64,000 bases of DNA from Triglochin maritima (GCA_963682175.1 OY821775.1:6358501-6422500), one strand, 5' to 3'; counted from the stretch's first letter, positions 23,126 through 35,682 are shown. Notes: a model not told the origin generated them from the sequence alone. Numbers and translations are program-made.

Positions 23126-23207
23126 CAGTGTAATTTTTTTTCCTATATATACCTTACACAAAACCCAACTTACATCCCATATCTCTTCCACAAAACACAA
23201 CGTTGCA

Positions 23208-24462
23208 ATGTCTTCTCCGGATTACAACCGTTCCCCCCTCGTCCACAATCAAATCCGCGTCCACGTTATCCACAAGGATACTCCTCACGTCCATTTTACC
23301 AACAATCATTCCAACAACCAGACTTCTCCCACTACGCACCACAATTCCCACCACCAGATCAAAACTCATCACTCCCACAATTTTCCCACTACGCACAACC
23401 ATATCAAAACTCACCATTCCCACAATTCTCTCAATATGCGCCACCATTCCCACATAATCAACCGCAATTCCAGATGTTTGACCGACACATGTCTCAACAA
23501 AGTAGTTCGAGTATGGCAGACACTGAAGAAGAGGGTCACAGCGACGATGAGTTCCCACCACGACACACCGTCACACCACCATCCCCACCTCCACAGCGAC
23601 GCCGCCGCAAGCAAGTCCAAACTGCCAAAGCCAATCCGAAGATGTGGACCACAACTGAGGATGAGAGACTTGTCTCTGCATATATGGAAACTAGTTGCGA
23701 TGCGGTGACAGGGATAAACCAGAAGTCTACTCCATTGTGGGCTAGAGTGAAACGTGTGGACGACATCTCCGTGGAAGACACAGGCCTCCCCGAGAGGAAT
23801 GCGGAGTCCTTAAAAGGACGATGGAGAAGAATTGTACCTGCTGTGAACAAGTGGGTTGGGTGCTTCGATCAGGCATTCCGACGGAAAAAGAGCGGCCAGA
23901 ATGACGACGATGTTGTACGACAAGCGCACGTGATCTACGAGCGAACTCATGGGCCTAAATTTCTTTATTTTGATGCTTGGGTTATGTTGCGTAGGTACCC
24001 AAAATGGGAGTCTGTGATATCCGGAGCTAATGTCGTGGTGTTGACTGGGAGTCCCCGGAGTTGCACGATGAAAATAGTCCCCAGTCAGGAAGCCTTGGGA
24101 AAAGAAAGAGCACGGATGACTCCAGGACGCAATCACCCTCGGATGCAGAAGAGCTGATGCCGGGGTCGTCTACATGCCCAGAAGGTGTGAAGAAGGTCAA
24201 GAAAAATGCTAAGAGTGCATTACGCCCCGAAGGCGACACCGATGTTAGAGAACTTGCACAACAGCTTCGATACACCACCCAAGTCAGAGAAGATGGTTTC
24301 TCCAAGCAGGAGGAGTTAGCGGAAAGGAATTTCCTAAGGCATTTAATAAAAAATAAGTTAGACATGCTTCACTCTCTGATGAGGAAGGACAATCCGACGG
24401 AGAATGATCAAAAAGTAATCGATAAACTTCTCGGCTGGGCAGAAGAGAATGAGTACGTGTAG
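23208..24462 (+). pseudogene. Harbinger ORF1-like Myb/trihelix protein with NAM-associated tail, two frameshifts
   Basis: Proteins of this type accompany PIF/Harbinger transposases or are domesticated from them, and plant annotations often call them glutathione S-transferase T3-like. ATG 23208 opens MSSPDYNRS, then the frame moves at the C6 run 23233-23238. The main frame gives a Gln/Pro/Tyr-rich stretch, an acidic linker, a basic QRRRRK patch, and the trihelix core WTTTEDERLVSAYMETS...LKGRWRRI...FDAWVMLRRYPKWE. A second shift at 24047-24049 leads into the tail (SPQSGSLGKRKS...RNFLRHLIKN...), ending at 24460-24462. Both shifts are cured by one extra base in a homopolymer, so decay and sequencing error are both possible. 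No linked transposase gene was found. Confidence 0.8.
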
Positions 24463-24865
24463 TTTGTTGTAGTCCGTATTTCATATGGTTTGTATTTCCC
24501 TTAGTTTGTATTTCGTGTTGTTGTAGTCCGTATGGTTTGTATTTCGTATGGTTTGTATTTTCCTTTAACATATGTTTCGTGTGGTTGATTGTAGTTCGTA
24601 TTTCGGTATTATTAATGTATTGTTCTCATGGTATTGTCGTATTAAACTATTAATATATATTCTATTTAACTTTATTTTTTTAATTTTTACTATTAAACCA
24701 CCTCGACAGTTCGTTCGGACGTCTCGCTCACCGGGTTGTGGAAAATTTTGAATCTTCATCACTTGCAAAAATTTTGAACCCCACATTAAAAACAAATACT
24801 CAATCCATTAATAACAAAACATCCACTAAATAATTAAAAAAAATTAAAAAAATCGACGAATGGAA

Positions 24866-24940
24866 GGGGGGCACATGCCCCCCACCCGAGGGCGCCCACC
24901 CAGTTAACGGGGGTGCACCTGGGCGGGGCACCCCCGTTAA
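24866..24940. repeat. Inverted repeats near a presumed Harbinger terminus
   Basis: GGGGGGCA and TGCCCCCC (24866-24883) form one hairpin. TTAACGGGGGTGC (24904-24916) and GCACCCCCGTTAA (24928-24940) form a perfect 13-bp arm hairpin with an 11-nt loop. The following GGATGCCCTTA resembles a Harbinger end with a TTA target. I could not find a matching left end, so the element is probably truncated. Confidence 0.5.
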
Positions 24941-25009
24941 GGATGCCCTTAATATGTTTTTTCCTTTCCCAAGTTTGAAGGCATGATATCCAAAACTACT
25001 ATCCAAATA

Positions 25010-26027
25010 CAAATAATTGATGTGACCTCAATGTCAAATCAATTTTCAAATTGATCGTTGAATTAAATGTCCACTTCAACGGACAAAATAGGACGAAGAC
25101 ATCTTGTCGAACATGGACGTATATAATCTTCACAACCGAGCGTGAACGGTCAACCGAGAGAAAATATCTTGGGATATTTTCGGTAGACCGAAGGTGACAC
25201 GGTCGTCCGATGAATGTTCGCCAGGAGAAATTTTGGTGGGTCAACGGTCGACCGGAGCAAGACGCAGATCGTCCGAATTTTTCCAGAGAATTTTTCTCAT
25301 GCATATTCGGTTGACCGTCTAGCTCACGGTCCACCGAACATGTGTTAAAACCGAATGGTTCGGTTAACCGAGAAGAATTCTCGGTCAACCGAAAAACACG
25401 ATTTTTGCCTGAATTATTAAGAGAATAATTAGAAAATAGGTTGGATTAATTCCATATTTAATCAAACATTTTTTAGGATGCTTATGTGGCAATTTGATAT
25501 TAATTTTAGGAGAGAATAAGCAAGAGATCATGACTAAAGAATAGTTCTTGATAAGAATATTTTGGAGCCTATAAAAGGACCCTTCATCCTACTTGTTTAT
25601 GTTAATGCAAAAATTCATTCTCTCATTAATCTCTCACTTAATCACCACGAAAATCTCTTAATAGTTTTAAGTTTTTGGAGATAGAAATCTCAGGAGCTTA
25701 AACAAGGGTTATTAGCTAGATTCTAAGTCTAATTAGAGATTGATTGACTAGCTCATTTCTCTCTAATATTGTTTAGAGTTTGGTGAACACTTGGAGGTGA
25801 ATCAGTGAGCGATTCGACGAGCAACGGAACTCCGGATTTTCTGAAATGTTTTAGAGAACATTTGGGTATGATCCTCTATTCTTTGTTTATTTTAATATGT
25901 ATAGGAATGCATGATATTAGAATAAACAAATACACGTCCGTAAAATCAATGAAAATATGAAACCGATCTTGTATGTTGTATTAATTTTTTAAAAATGTAT
26001 ACATACATGGGGACACGAAATCCTATA
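25010..26027 (+). mobile_element. Truncated family-A LTR (copia) with following primer-binding site
   Basis: It aligns with the right half of the solo LTR at 56521-58458, sharing the GGTCGACCG-rich block, TATTAAGAGAATAAT, the TATA sequence (CCTATAAAAGG near 25566), GCTAGCTCATTTCTCTCTAA, TTGGTGAACAC and the terminal GGGACACGAAATCCTA. Directly after it, TTGTATCAGAGC (26029-26040) is one base off the usual initiator tRNA-Met primer site. It is therefore a 5' LTR with its start deleted. Sequence after 26040 is non-coding or decayed interior. Confidence 0.8.
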
Positions 26028-26732
26028 GTTGTATCAGAGCATTTAGTTCATATTTTCAATGATTAGACTATATAATTTATTTTAGTTTACCATCTGCAAT
26101 CGAAACAATTCATGTTCTATGTCTTTTTCGAGTTTTCCGGTAGTTTTGTTGATTTAATTCTAATTGATGTTTTTGATAGTTTTAAATGTTTTGAAACACA
26201 TCATGTGAATGTTAGAATTAAAATTTAGAATTATGTCTAATATATAAAATTTTCGTTTTTTTAATTAAAGGATTATTTTATAAGGAATCGACAAAACGAA
26301 AAAATGCATATGTTTATCTTTCCGTAAAAATTTTATTGTTGGAAATTGGAAATTGGGAATAGTGGGAGATATGAGGTTGTCTATTGTTGTGCCATGAATA
26401 GATGTAAGAGGTGCGATTCACCCTTAGTGGACACCGAGTATATTTGTTTGTGAATACAATGGATAAACGTATCTCGTAACAAATGAAAAAAGTTTTCTTA
26501 ACAAGACCCGGAGCCCTAGCTCGGTTATGAGAAAGAGAGTTTTTCTTACGAGGATTGGTCAAATTCCCTCTTAATTAAAACGACAAGAGTCATAAGAGTT
26601 TGAAAATGCAAATGTTGTGATATTTCGAAATGGTTATGATTAGAAAAATGTTTTTATATCTTGATTTTATAATATATCTGATAACCATTAGCTAGTATAA
26701 ATTATAATTGATAGGATCTTGAGTTGTGTAGT

Positions 26733-27160
26733 TTGTTTCTGAAACTCAATTTCAGTGTCAAGACCCTTAACATTGAATGCAACAACTAGGGGAGAGCATG
26801 AACCGGTCCGGTCCGGTTTTTTGGACCAGACCGGACCGATCGATCCGGACCGAATCCAATCGTTCCAGGTTTCGGTCCGGACCCGAGGGCAAGTTCGGTT
26901 TTTGGTCCTGTCCGGTCCGAAGTCGGTCCAAAATCCTAATTTCCCCCTCAAAAATTCGGATCGGTCCGGTTTTCGATCCGGACCCCAGAGAGCATCCGTG
27001 TCCGGACCATTGCTCAACCCTAGCTTAATTGTTTGCTGACATTCATATTTTTGTGTTTATAAAATTTTAGGTGTTGTTTGTTTAACGTGTATTTGGTTTC
27101 TTTTGAGAAGAATTTTGTGATCTATATTGCAATCTACGTAAATCAATTTTCATGTTACAT
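26733..27160 (+). repeat. Scrambled fragments of introns of the gene at 46462, split by a MITE
   Basis: 26733-26786 matches 47225-47282 (intron 1). After the MITE, 27027-27160 matches about 48385-48530 (intron 2), including TTTAGGTGTTGTTTGTTTAA. The two flanks of the MITE are thus about 1.1 kb apart in the intact gene, which points to recombination rather than simple insertion. Confidence 0.75.
26787..27022. mobile_element. hAT-like MITE rich in CCGGTCCGG
   Basis: The ends are TAGGGGAGAGCATGAACCGG and, inverted, TAGGGTTGAGCAATGGTCCGG. The interior is built from GGTCCGGACC words. Flanking sequences do not match each other, as expected if the copy has recombined. A partial relative is at 28216-28341. 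Confidence 0.7.
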
Positions 27161-27161
27161 T

Positions 27162-27420
27162 TGAATTAATATCTCCGCTCAATCCCACGAGCTCCGCCTA
27201 CGTCTTTACTAACCACTCCTCGTTCCGGGCTGGGAGAGAACGTCTTTACGACACAAACTCGCGAACAATCCTCGCCGACCTCGATTTCTTCCTCTCACAA
27301 TCCGAGAGGGTTGCTTCGGACTTTCACCGAAACATTTACTTCTTTAACAACAATTGTGAGTGGATCAAACACTCTATCACTTGAGAACACTTTGAGTATG
27401 AATAGGATTTCATAACTAAA
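27162..27420 (-). mobile_element. Family-B LTR fragment
   Basis: From CCGCTC at about 27176 on, it matches 29331-29585 and the LTR at 40796-43915: CGAGCTCCGCCTACGTC, CTCTCACAATC(C/T)GAGAGG and CTTTCACCGAA. The junction with the gene-derived sequence (AATATCT then CCGCTC) is identical to that at 29331, so this and the copy at 29180-29590 are duplicates of one another. Confidence 0.75.
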
Positions 27421-27559
27421 GTGCCTTTTGGCTTTAATCACTCATCAAGCAATTTCATATGGTTCCACAGACCCATGGACTCAAAACGCATTTTGCCTTT
27501 TGGCTTGGTATGAGGGTATGTTGAATGGATCAGCTGTGTTGTTGTTTGTGTCTCACCCA

Positions 27560-28215
27560 TAATAAATTTATTTTGCCTTCGTCGGTGGTTGAGTCAGCCG
27601 TAGTGATTTGATTCCACCTTCCAGAATGAAGACATATCATTATTGCGACCTCCTATCGTCGGGATCACTTATGAAACTCGCATCCGAATATCCCTCGGCT
27701 ATGAGTTCTCTTTGTCCTCAATAAACAAGAAACTTATCTTTGGTCCGGTTAAGGTACCTCAGAATATTCTTGATCGCAGTCCAATGCTCAGGACTTGCGT
27801 TGGATTGGTGACGACTTGTCACGCTTAGAGCATACGAGACATCGGGTCTCGTGCAAGTCATCGCGTACATGATCAATCTTATTGCTGAAGCATAATGAAT
27901 ATCTTTCATGTACTCCAAGTCTTTACGTGATTCAGCACGTTGAGACTTCTTGAGTTGCACACCCATACTCATTGGCACATTGCCCTTTTTGGAGTTGTTC
28001 ATACTGAACATTTCCAAGACCTTGTCAATGTATGTACGTTGACTTAGGCCAATGAATCTACGAGATCTATCTCTATATATCTTGATTCACAATATGTATT
28101 GAGTCTAACCTGTGTCTTTCATTGAAAATGCAGATTTCAACGAATTTCTCGTTTGCTCAAGCAAAGGTATATGATTTCCCACGAGGAGTATGTCATCGAC
28201 ATATAAGATCAAGAA
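27560..28215 (-). pseudogene. Copia reverse transcriptase / RNase H fragment
   Basis: On the minus strand: LILYVDDILLVGNH (polymerase core, about 28190), NSLKSAFSMKD, QLKKSQRAESRKDL, YASAIRLIMYAMTCTRPDVS, NILRYLNRTKDKF and GYSDASF...DDRRSQ (start of RNase H). This is a partial pol with stops, bordered by MITE sequence at 28216. The sequence type differs from the copia element at 10940-15714. Confidence 0.82.
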
Positions 28216-28341
28216 TTCGATCTGGTCCGGGTTCGGTCCGGACCGAATCTGAACGGTCCGGTCTTCGATCCGGACCCCGGAGAGCATCCGGGCCCAGTCC
28301 GGTTTGGGTTCGGTCCGGTCCGGACCGATGCTCAGCTCTAT
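28216..28341. mobile_element. Partial CCGGTCCGG-rich MITE
   Basis: It carries the same GGTCCGGACC-rich interior and AGAGCATCCG word as 26787-27022 and ends GATGCTCAGCTCTA, an inverted match to the TAGGGGAGAGCAT end. The right flank TCAATAAC resembles GCAACAAC, the left flank of the other copy, which fits an original 8-bp duplication around one insertion. Confidence 0.55.
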
Positions 28342-29330
28342 CAATAACCTCTTTTTCGTTTTCTCCATGTTATAGTTTAGAGTCGTATGCAGCAAGGGCA
28401 TTCCACTCTTATTTGTTTATTAATTTTTGTAGCTCGCAATTTTCCGATATTCCTCATGCTTCGCTTCGTTCTTTGCAGAGATTGTTGTCACCCCCGTACA
28501 AGATCGAGCATAAGAGTGGTACAACATAAGTTATAGGTTTACACTGTACCAAACATTTGATTAGGTATATATTTAGGCAAGCTGCTAGATAATGTGATTA
28601 TACACATGTAATATTTGGTGTTTGGGGATACAGTTTGTTATGTTTAAGTTCCAATATGTCACCATATTCCAACTCTGTACTTGCATATTTAGGCTATGTT
28701 GCAATGATTTACCTATGGTACAACTAAATAAGATCTGCTTTGTCGATCGATAAAATCTAACCACCTAAATATATTCAAAAAATACCAAGATATAGTTGAT
28801 AAGTTTGTTGTACCAAATATTTGTAAGGAAGATATAAATGGTATAAAGTTGCTTATCAATTTCTTTCGATTGATATCAAAGTTGTAAAGTTTTGTTTTGA
28901 TTCTGGAATTTTTATGTCTTTTGTTGTTTGTAAGGGTTAAGTTGGTGACCTTTTGTGATTCTTGAGTTTCATACGTTGAGAACTTAAGATGTCTCGTGAG
29001 CTTTCGATTTTGTGTTTTATTTTTGGTGCCTTTGACATACATACTTGATTTTTCACTTCGCGTGCACTTTTTTGTGCGGTTCGGTTTAAAGTTAATTTGT
29101 TTTTTTAATTGTAAGGTTTTTTTTTGAGTTATGGTCATCAAATCACGTTTAGATGTGTAATGAGCTTACAATTCTGTGTTGCTTGATTGTTTAGTGACAT
29201 TCGTATTTTTGTGTTTATAAAATTTTAGGTGTTGTTTGTTTAACGTGTATTTGGTTTGTTTCTAGAAGAAGTTTGGTGATCTATATTGCAATCTACGTAA
29301 ATCAATTTTCACGTTACATTTGAATAAATA
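28342..29330 (+). pseudogene. Truncated copy of intron 1 to intron 2 of the gene at 46462
   Basis: It aligns with 47283-48530: the end of intron 1, the first 13 or so codons of exon 2 (RLLSPPYKIEHKSG against RSLPPPYNIEHKGQ), then directly intron 2 (GGTACAACATAAGTT onwards). The rest of exon 2 and all later exons are absent. It ends where a family-B LTR begins. Confidence 0.82.
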
Positions 29331-30271
29331 TCTCCGCTCGATCCGACGAGCTCCGCCTACGTCTTTACTAACCACTCCCAGTTCCGGGTCGAGAGAGAAC
29401 ATCTTTACAACACAAACTCGTGAACAATCCTCGCCGACCACTATTTTCTTCCTCTCACAATCCGAGAGGGTTGCTTCAGGATTTCACCGAAACATTTACT
29501 TCTTTAACAACAATTGTGAGTGGATCAAACACTCTATCACTTGAGCACACTTTGAGTATGAATAAGATTTCATAACTAAAGTGCAGAAGTGTAAGCTTTT
29601 GAGTGTAAGATTTGGGTTTCTTGAGATGAGAGGATTCTCTCTAATTATCTGTATTCGGTAGACCGTCGTTACGACATCGTTCGACTGGTGACAAAATACA
29701 TTTTAGGGGTATTTAACAAAATGAGAATACGACCGTTGGAGAATACGACAAGTATAACGGTCGTCTGGAAAATACGGGACAAATGGTCGACCGAAAAGGT
29801 AAAATTGGTCGACCGGTGGAGCTGGGTGAAAATCACTATTTGGGTAACAGTTAACTGGTAGAACAGTCGAACGGAAAACTCGTTTCGGTCAACCGTTCTG
29901 CACAGACAGAGAGAGGTTTAGTTAAGTGATTTTCCTAGTAAAGTTTGGGTGATCTATTGAAGTCATAATGAAGTGAAATTTTGTGTGCGACTTCTATAAT
30001 GAACATAATGTGTAAGTGAATAAGTTTTAACTCTCGTATGGTCAAATTCACATAAATTCCTAAGACTTAAATAAAAGGTAAATTACATGTCTTCAATTAG
30101 CTTGATTACATGTATTGGCTTCATTTCATTCTTCCTTGAGTCTTGATCACCTGTAGATGTTAGCATAATACAATATATGTTACATACATAGTTGTGTTAC
30201 ACTACATTTGATTGTAATTAAGATTATGTTAGTTAATCATCAAAACACGGATTTAGGCCAAAACACCAACA
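29331..30271 (-). mobile_element. Family-B LTR, 3'-truncated
   Basis: The right edge GGCCAAAACACCAACA is the inverted start (TGTTGG) of family B, as at 55061. The GGTCGACC-type block lies at 29660-29900 and TCAAGACTCAAGGAAG at about 30140. The left edge (LTR 3' end) is missing, and it abuts gene-derived sequence at 29331. Confidence 0.8.
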
Positions 30272-30459
30272 AGGAGGAGACGACGACAACGAGGGGGCAA
30301 CAAAGTAGGAGATCACGACGAGTCGAAGAGGAGGAGGTTGCGGCGAGGAAGCAGCGACACGCGACAGTGTGGTGGTGCCTGGTGAGGAGTTGCAGCGGGG
30401 AGGGTTTGAGATTACGGTTGAACAAAAGTGAAGGGGGGAGCTCGAATCGGGCCTCGTAA

Positions 30460-30790
30460 AACGATTCACAAACGACAGTTATTAAGTTCGTATCCGTTGG
30501 TGAAGCAAAACATACAAAGTTCGTAACGGTCATTTTTTGAAATAAGTTTCAACGGATGATATCCGTCAGTGAATCTTAAAAAATATACACCGACAAACAT
30601 ATCTCTCGGTGTAGGGTAACACATAACCATTGGTGATTGTTTTTGCACGAAAAAATTCATTGTACTATGAATTTTTTTTATCTAAAACATACGTCGATGT
30701 TACGTATCCGTCTGTGTAACGGTCTAGTCCGACAAATACTACCGTAATATTAAACGACACCCCCGATCAGTCGGATTTTTCCAGTAATCA
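30460..30790. repeat. Possible CACTA subterminal repeat region
   Basis: Short related words recur in both orientations: CCGTTGGTGAA, ATCCGTCAGTGAAT, CACCGACAAACATA, CGTATCCGTCTGTG and GATCAGTCGG. These resemble CACTA subterminal motifs. No clean CACTA end was found, so the call is tentative. Confidence 0.35.
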
Positions 30791-31861
30791 AAATTTAACT
30801 TTTTTAGAGAGTGATGACATCGATACATCTTCTCAACACTGAGTATGAACCATCGACGGATATGACTTCTTTTGAGCCGTAGTTGGCATACGTATGTTAT
30901 TTTATATATACTTCTATAACTTATAACTTGATATATGAATTAGACTTGAACGTGATATATGACTAATAATTTATAAATTCGCCTTATAAACTTAGACGTG
31001 TTGAGATTTAGATGAATCAGTGGATCCACGAGAATACGCACATTGGGCCGAAGATTCAAGTACTCTGAACTTCATTTTAACTGCTTCTGACACTTTTGCT
31101 TAAACTTGTATTTCCATATCATCATGTTTATGAAAGCAGTTAAGTTTTATTTGGTACATTAGGTGCACTGATGGACTCATGTGGTTGTCAACATTCAATC
31201 ATACCCAATTTATTCTCTTTCTAGCCCCCACAAAAATAATTAAGCTATCTTTCCGTTATTAGACAAAACTAATGTAAAAATACAGTACGTTGTTTTACTT
31301 CGGTAATCAGAATAAACGGACAAAACAAACGCAAGGCTAACAGTGCAGATACAGATTGAAATTAGAAAACTTAGTACATGAAACCTTCCAGCCCAATTAA
31401 GAACATCTCTCATCAAATCTTAAAGGCCAAGGCCCAATAAATTTAATATTTACAAAATTTGAGGTAATAATTTAGAAATTAAACACAATTCATAAGAATG
31501 TTAGTAACTAAGAATAATAAGAACATATTATACTAAATAATAGTAACATAGGTGTGCATTAAGAATATTAATTACAGTTTTGATTTCCTAAATAAATTAG
31601 TAACACTGAGAATGAATTGAAAATTTAAGAACTGTGAAGTGGTATATGTTTTTATTAGGCATAAAGAAACTAAGTTATGTTACCCTGCATGTCGTAAGCC
31701 AAAGCAATTCTCTGTTAACAAATTTGCATAGATGAAAAATAAAAAAACAGAGAGAGAAATGTCAATGACTATGGTTATTTTACAGGAAACTTGACAACTA
31801 GAGAACTTTTGCACTTAGTGTCTTGGAACAAGGCAGCCAAAGAAATAAGTGGGCACTGACA
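30791..31861. other. Intergenic, no gene recognised
   Basis: AT-rich spacer downstream (3') of the minus-strand two-module gene. Nothing else is supported. Confidence 0.4.
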
Positions 31862-34800
31862 TCACATTAGCCCCAGGACAGGAGGTGTTAGTGCGGTATC
31901 CAATTGAATAATTTGATCCTTCACAAGTTGCTTCATGTCCTGAAAAGTTTGTTGTAAGACCACAAAAGTAACGTAAATAAACTTTCGAAAAAAAAGTGAC
32001 ATTAACACAAAAACATCAAACCAAGGTAAAATATCACGAATATGTATGGCTAATGATTGCCTGAATAGAATCACAGATGCGAGAGTTTTTGATGATCAAC
32101 CCCGTCAACAACTGGAAAGAGAGAAAGAACACAAATAGAAGGTGAGGATAACAATGAACAAAGAAACGACTATTTCTTGTAATAACTAACAAGAAAGTTC
32201 GGCATGACAAAGTTACCAGCAGAGCATAGACAGACAAGAATTTATCAAAAAGGGAGTATGATGCTCCACAGTAAATTTCTTTCTCAGCGATCCAGATATC
32301 ATAGAGCTGGGTAACAAAGGGAAGAGGAGGATGTCAGTCATGGGCCAATAATCAAACAAGCACAGAAATCATTTACCGTGTAAAAAAAATTACAATTAAG
32401 TAAATGCAAGCTCGGTACAGAATAAGTACAGACTTCAGTAATGAGGGTTCACTCACACGAAGAGTGTGACTTTCATCAATCAATTGGCATAGCATTTTTT
32501 TAACTTGCTTGCTTTTGGAAGAAAAAACCACCTCATCACCATCCAGCTCCATACGTCTTCTCTCCATGTCATTCTGATAGTAAATCACAAGGTTAAATTG
32601 TACGTATAATTCATGATAATTAATGTGTTGTCTATGTTCTTAACTTCTTTCAGCTGGCACGTTGTAAAGGGAATTACCAGAATACATTTGAACACAACTG
32701 GATTCTGAAAAAAATTCTTGTTCTCCATCACCAACATAAGTGCCATTGGCAATTCATGTGCGCGCCAGTCGTCCATTGTCATAGACTCTGAAGTCAAACC
32801 CTGTTGCTCTAGTGTTTCTTCTTGAAGTCCGGCGGTATACGTAAGCTCAAACAATGCCGCATCTGACATAAAACTACTAAAATCCATACTTCCACTATAA
32901 ACATCATAATCATCTGGAACATGAGATTCTGGTGAAACGAGAATCTGCTTCAGGTTACTCAATTCCTTTTCCACTCTCTCGTACATCTCTTCATGCCCCT
33001 GCGATGCTATTGGTGAATACAGAGGAAGAAAGACTTATTAGTGAATACATGAAAACAAAGATTTGTTTACAACAGATTATATTTTGTTAACATTGAAAGT
33101 GGTTACATTTAATTACACAATTGAATAATCAACAGCACTACCTAAAGTCACCAAAAAAATTAGCAAAAGGGCAATAACATCGAGTTGTTTTTTATCAACA
33201 TAATAAGAACTTAATTCCTAGTCCTAGGTGAAAGGGAGAATAATAAATAACAAAAGCAACACAGGAAAATGAATAATCAACAGCACTACCTAAAGTCACC
33301 AAAAAATTTAGCAAAAGGGCAATAACATCGAGTTTTTTTTATCAACATAATAAGAACTTAATTCCTAGTCCTACGTAAAAGGGAGAATAATAAATAACAA
33401 AAGCAACACAGGAATACACGCCAAAAGCCGTGGATTAACTTTAAGGAACCAAAAGAAGAGGTAGTTTAAACCTTTTACAGCAAACAGCCATGAGAGTTTA
33501 CAACATTACCACCTAAGGGTAAGGAAGATGATATAACATCAATTCAAGTACACAGATCGTCATAATGAATTTGTAGGAGATACAACATACAAGGTCGTGC
33601 ATTAAGAAATCAAACAAAGTCAATGAAGAATAATAACAAAACTAGCATATGCAAATCACTTATGAAGGCCAAGATTAACATAGCATCCTAGGATGGCTCA
33701 CGTCACAAGAAAAGCAACCACATAGCTACGGGACACCACATTGGAGGGGCAACACAAATAAAAAGAATATTCAGTGATTGTCTATATATGCAACCTCAGA
33801 TGAATTCAAAAGTTGTGACTCAAACAGAAACTTTAAACCTTTCAGCAGTCAACAGACGTGAGGGGACAACATGCTTACACCAATTTTCTTTCAGTCTGGT
33901 GGGTACCCTCAACCATGAATGAGCACTACAAAGATCATAACGTCTTTAACATACAGTTTTTCTCTTTTGAGAAAATGAAATTCTTGAACACCATATCCAA
34001 CAAATAACTATAACTATCATAACATATAACATGTATCATTTACGGGTGAAGATCACCCTTTTAAGTACTTGGTTGACTATTACTCTATTAACACATTCTT
34101 TTATTGAAACAAAAATACTTTTATCGACACGCGCTCTAAAGTGTTCATTTGTCAATATGTGTCCAATTGCTTCTCCAACACTGGAATACATAACCATCAA
34201 CGGCCAGTTTACTCGGTAGAAACTTTTGTTACTTCATGTTGGGGAGATCGAGCCATAAACAAAATAACAAGCAACAACTTACGTGTACTTGGAGGTGATA
34301 GTGGGGTATCCATTTCAGCAATTTTTTCCTTTACCCATTGTTTCATGCCCTACAAAGTTTGTCATAGATAGAAGTAAAATAATTAGTAAAAAGCAGGAAA
34401 GCAAACATGAAAAAAATTGTGCAAGCACGTCGAGGATGATTGCCTGGATAGAATCACAAACGACAGAGCTCTTGACGAGCAACTCCATAGCCAACTAGAA
34501 AGGGAGATGGCACACGAAAAAGGCACGGTAAAATATTAACAATAAACATAAAATGAACGCTTAATATAACAAGTGCACCGGAATTACCACTAGAGCACAA
34601 ACAGATGAGACTCTATCGAGATGGGAGTATAGTCCTAGACTGAAAATTTGCATCTCACGGATCGACATATTGTAGAGCTGGGTAACAGAGGGAAAGAAGA
34701 TGTCATGTTCAAAATCGTAGGAACTTATTTCCACGTCAATAATATGAATGATCGTAAACAATATGGAGATCATGTTGTTTGTAAGAATACCACAACATAA

Positions 34801-35682
34801 TCACTGACTCACTGTGAAGAATAAGCACAAACTTGAATAATAAAGGCTCACTCACACAACATTTGTGACTTTTTTCAATCAATTCGTATAGGAACTGTTT
34901 AACTTGCTCGTTTTTAGAAGAACGGACCACCTCATCATCATCATCATCCTTTTGCTCTTTACTTTTCATCTCCATGGCATCCTGAAAGCAAACCACAACC
35001 TCAGAAATGGTACTTAAATTTTGTAAAACTAATTGCTTTACATGCAGATTTTGATCTTTCGGTGGAACTTGGTAAAGTGAATTACCACGTGACATTTTAG
35101 TCGATCCGGATGAATCCATGTAAATTTTAACTTCATCACAAACAAAAGTGCCATTGGCAATTCATATTTGCGCCAATCGTCTATTGTCATGGTATTTAGC
35201 GTGCGACCCTGATCTTCTAGTGCCTTTTTTTGACGTCTCATGGTGTACGAGAGCTCGAATAATGCCATAATTGAAAAATGAAGAGAATAAGCCCTTAGTG
35301 ACCAATAGTGATCTTCATTTCGATCTGGAATATGAAACTGCGGTGCTGCAAGAATCTCCCTCAGCTCTCTCAATTCATTTTCGAAGCTCTCCAATATCTC
35401 TTCTGGCTCCATATCTACTATTGGTGAATCTGCCAGCAAGTGAGAGTGGACGTTAATCAGTGAAAAGATGAAAAACAAGTTTTGTTTAGAAAATGCGATA
35501 ATTAGTTCCACCAACAAAAAACCCTGAGAAACGGTGGCGGAGATATGTGGATGATTAACGAACTAAACCTAAACCAAAAAACTAAGATTACCTCCAATGA
35601 ATGATGAGCTAAGACCGTCCGGGTGATCTGATTCCGCTAGATCAGGGTGAAAATCATCGTCGTCTGGGTTGGCGTAAGACAT
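31862..35682 (-). CDS. Unrecognised plant protein made of two tandem homologous modules
   Basis: Eleven exons on the minus strand: 35592-35682 (ATG), 35086-35429, 34856-34981, 34588-34677, 34429-34494, 34283-34349, then 32678-33006, 32457-32573, 32217-32306, about 32046-32111 and 31862-31939 (TGA), giving 487 codons. The first module (exons 2-6) repeats in the second with equal exon phases and nearly equal lengths (126/117, 90/90, 66/66). Shared motifs: ELR/NLKxIL, ALFELSYT/ALFELTYT, MTxDDWRxxELPMAL, DEVVxSSKxxQVK, CDSIQAII and TPLSPP/TALTPP. The N-terminus is acidic (ANPDDDDFHPD). No signal peptide or membrane segment was seen. The family and function are unknown to me. The donor of exon 10 (after CAATCATTAGCCAT) is not GT, so the last join may be damaged. 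I infer an internal gene duplication. Confidence 0.65.
33123..33418. repeat. Direct tandem duplication, unit 148 bp
   Basis: The sequence starting GAATAATCAACAGCACTACC at 33123 is repeated at 33271 almost without change, inside the long central intron of the two-module gene. The few differences are one-base length changes in A or T runs and single substitutions, so the duplication is recent. Confidence 0.9.

Noticed and set aside
24061..24462. Separate second gene downstream of the Harbinger-like ORF
   Set aside because: It reads as the C-terminal tail of the same protein after a one-base frame change.
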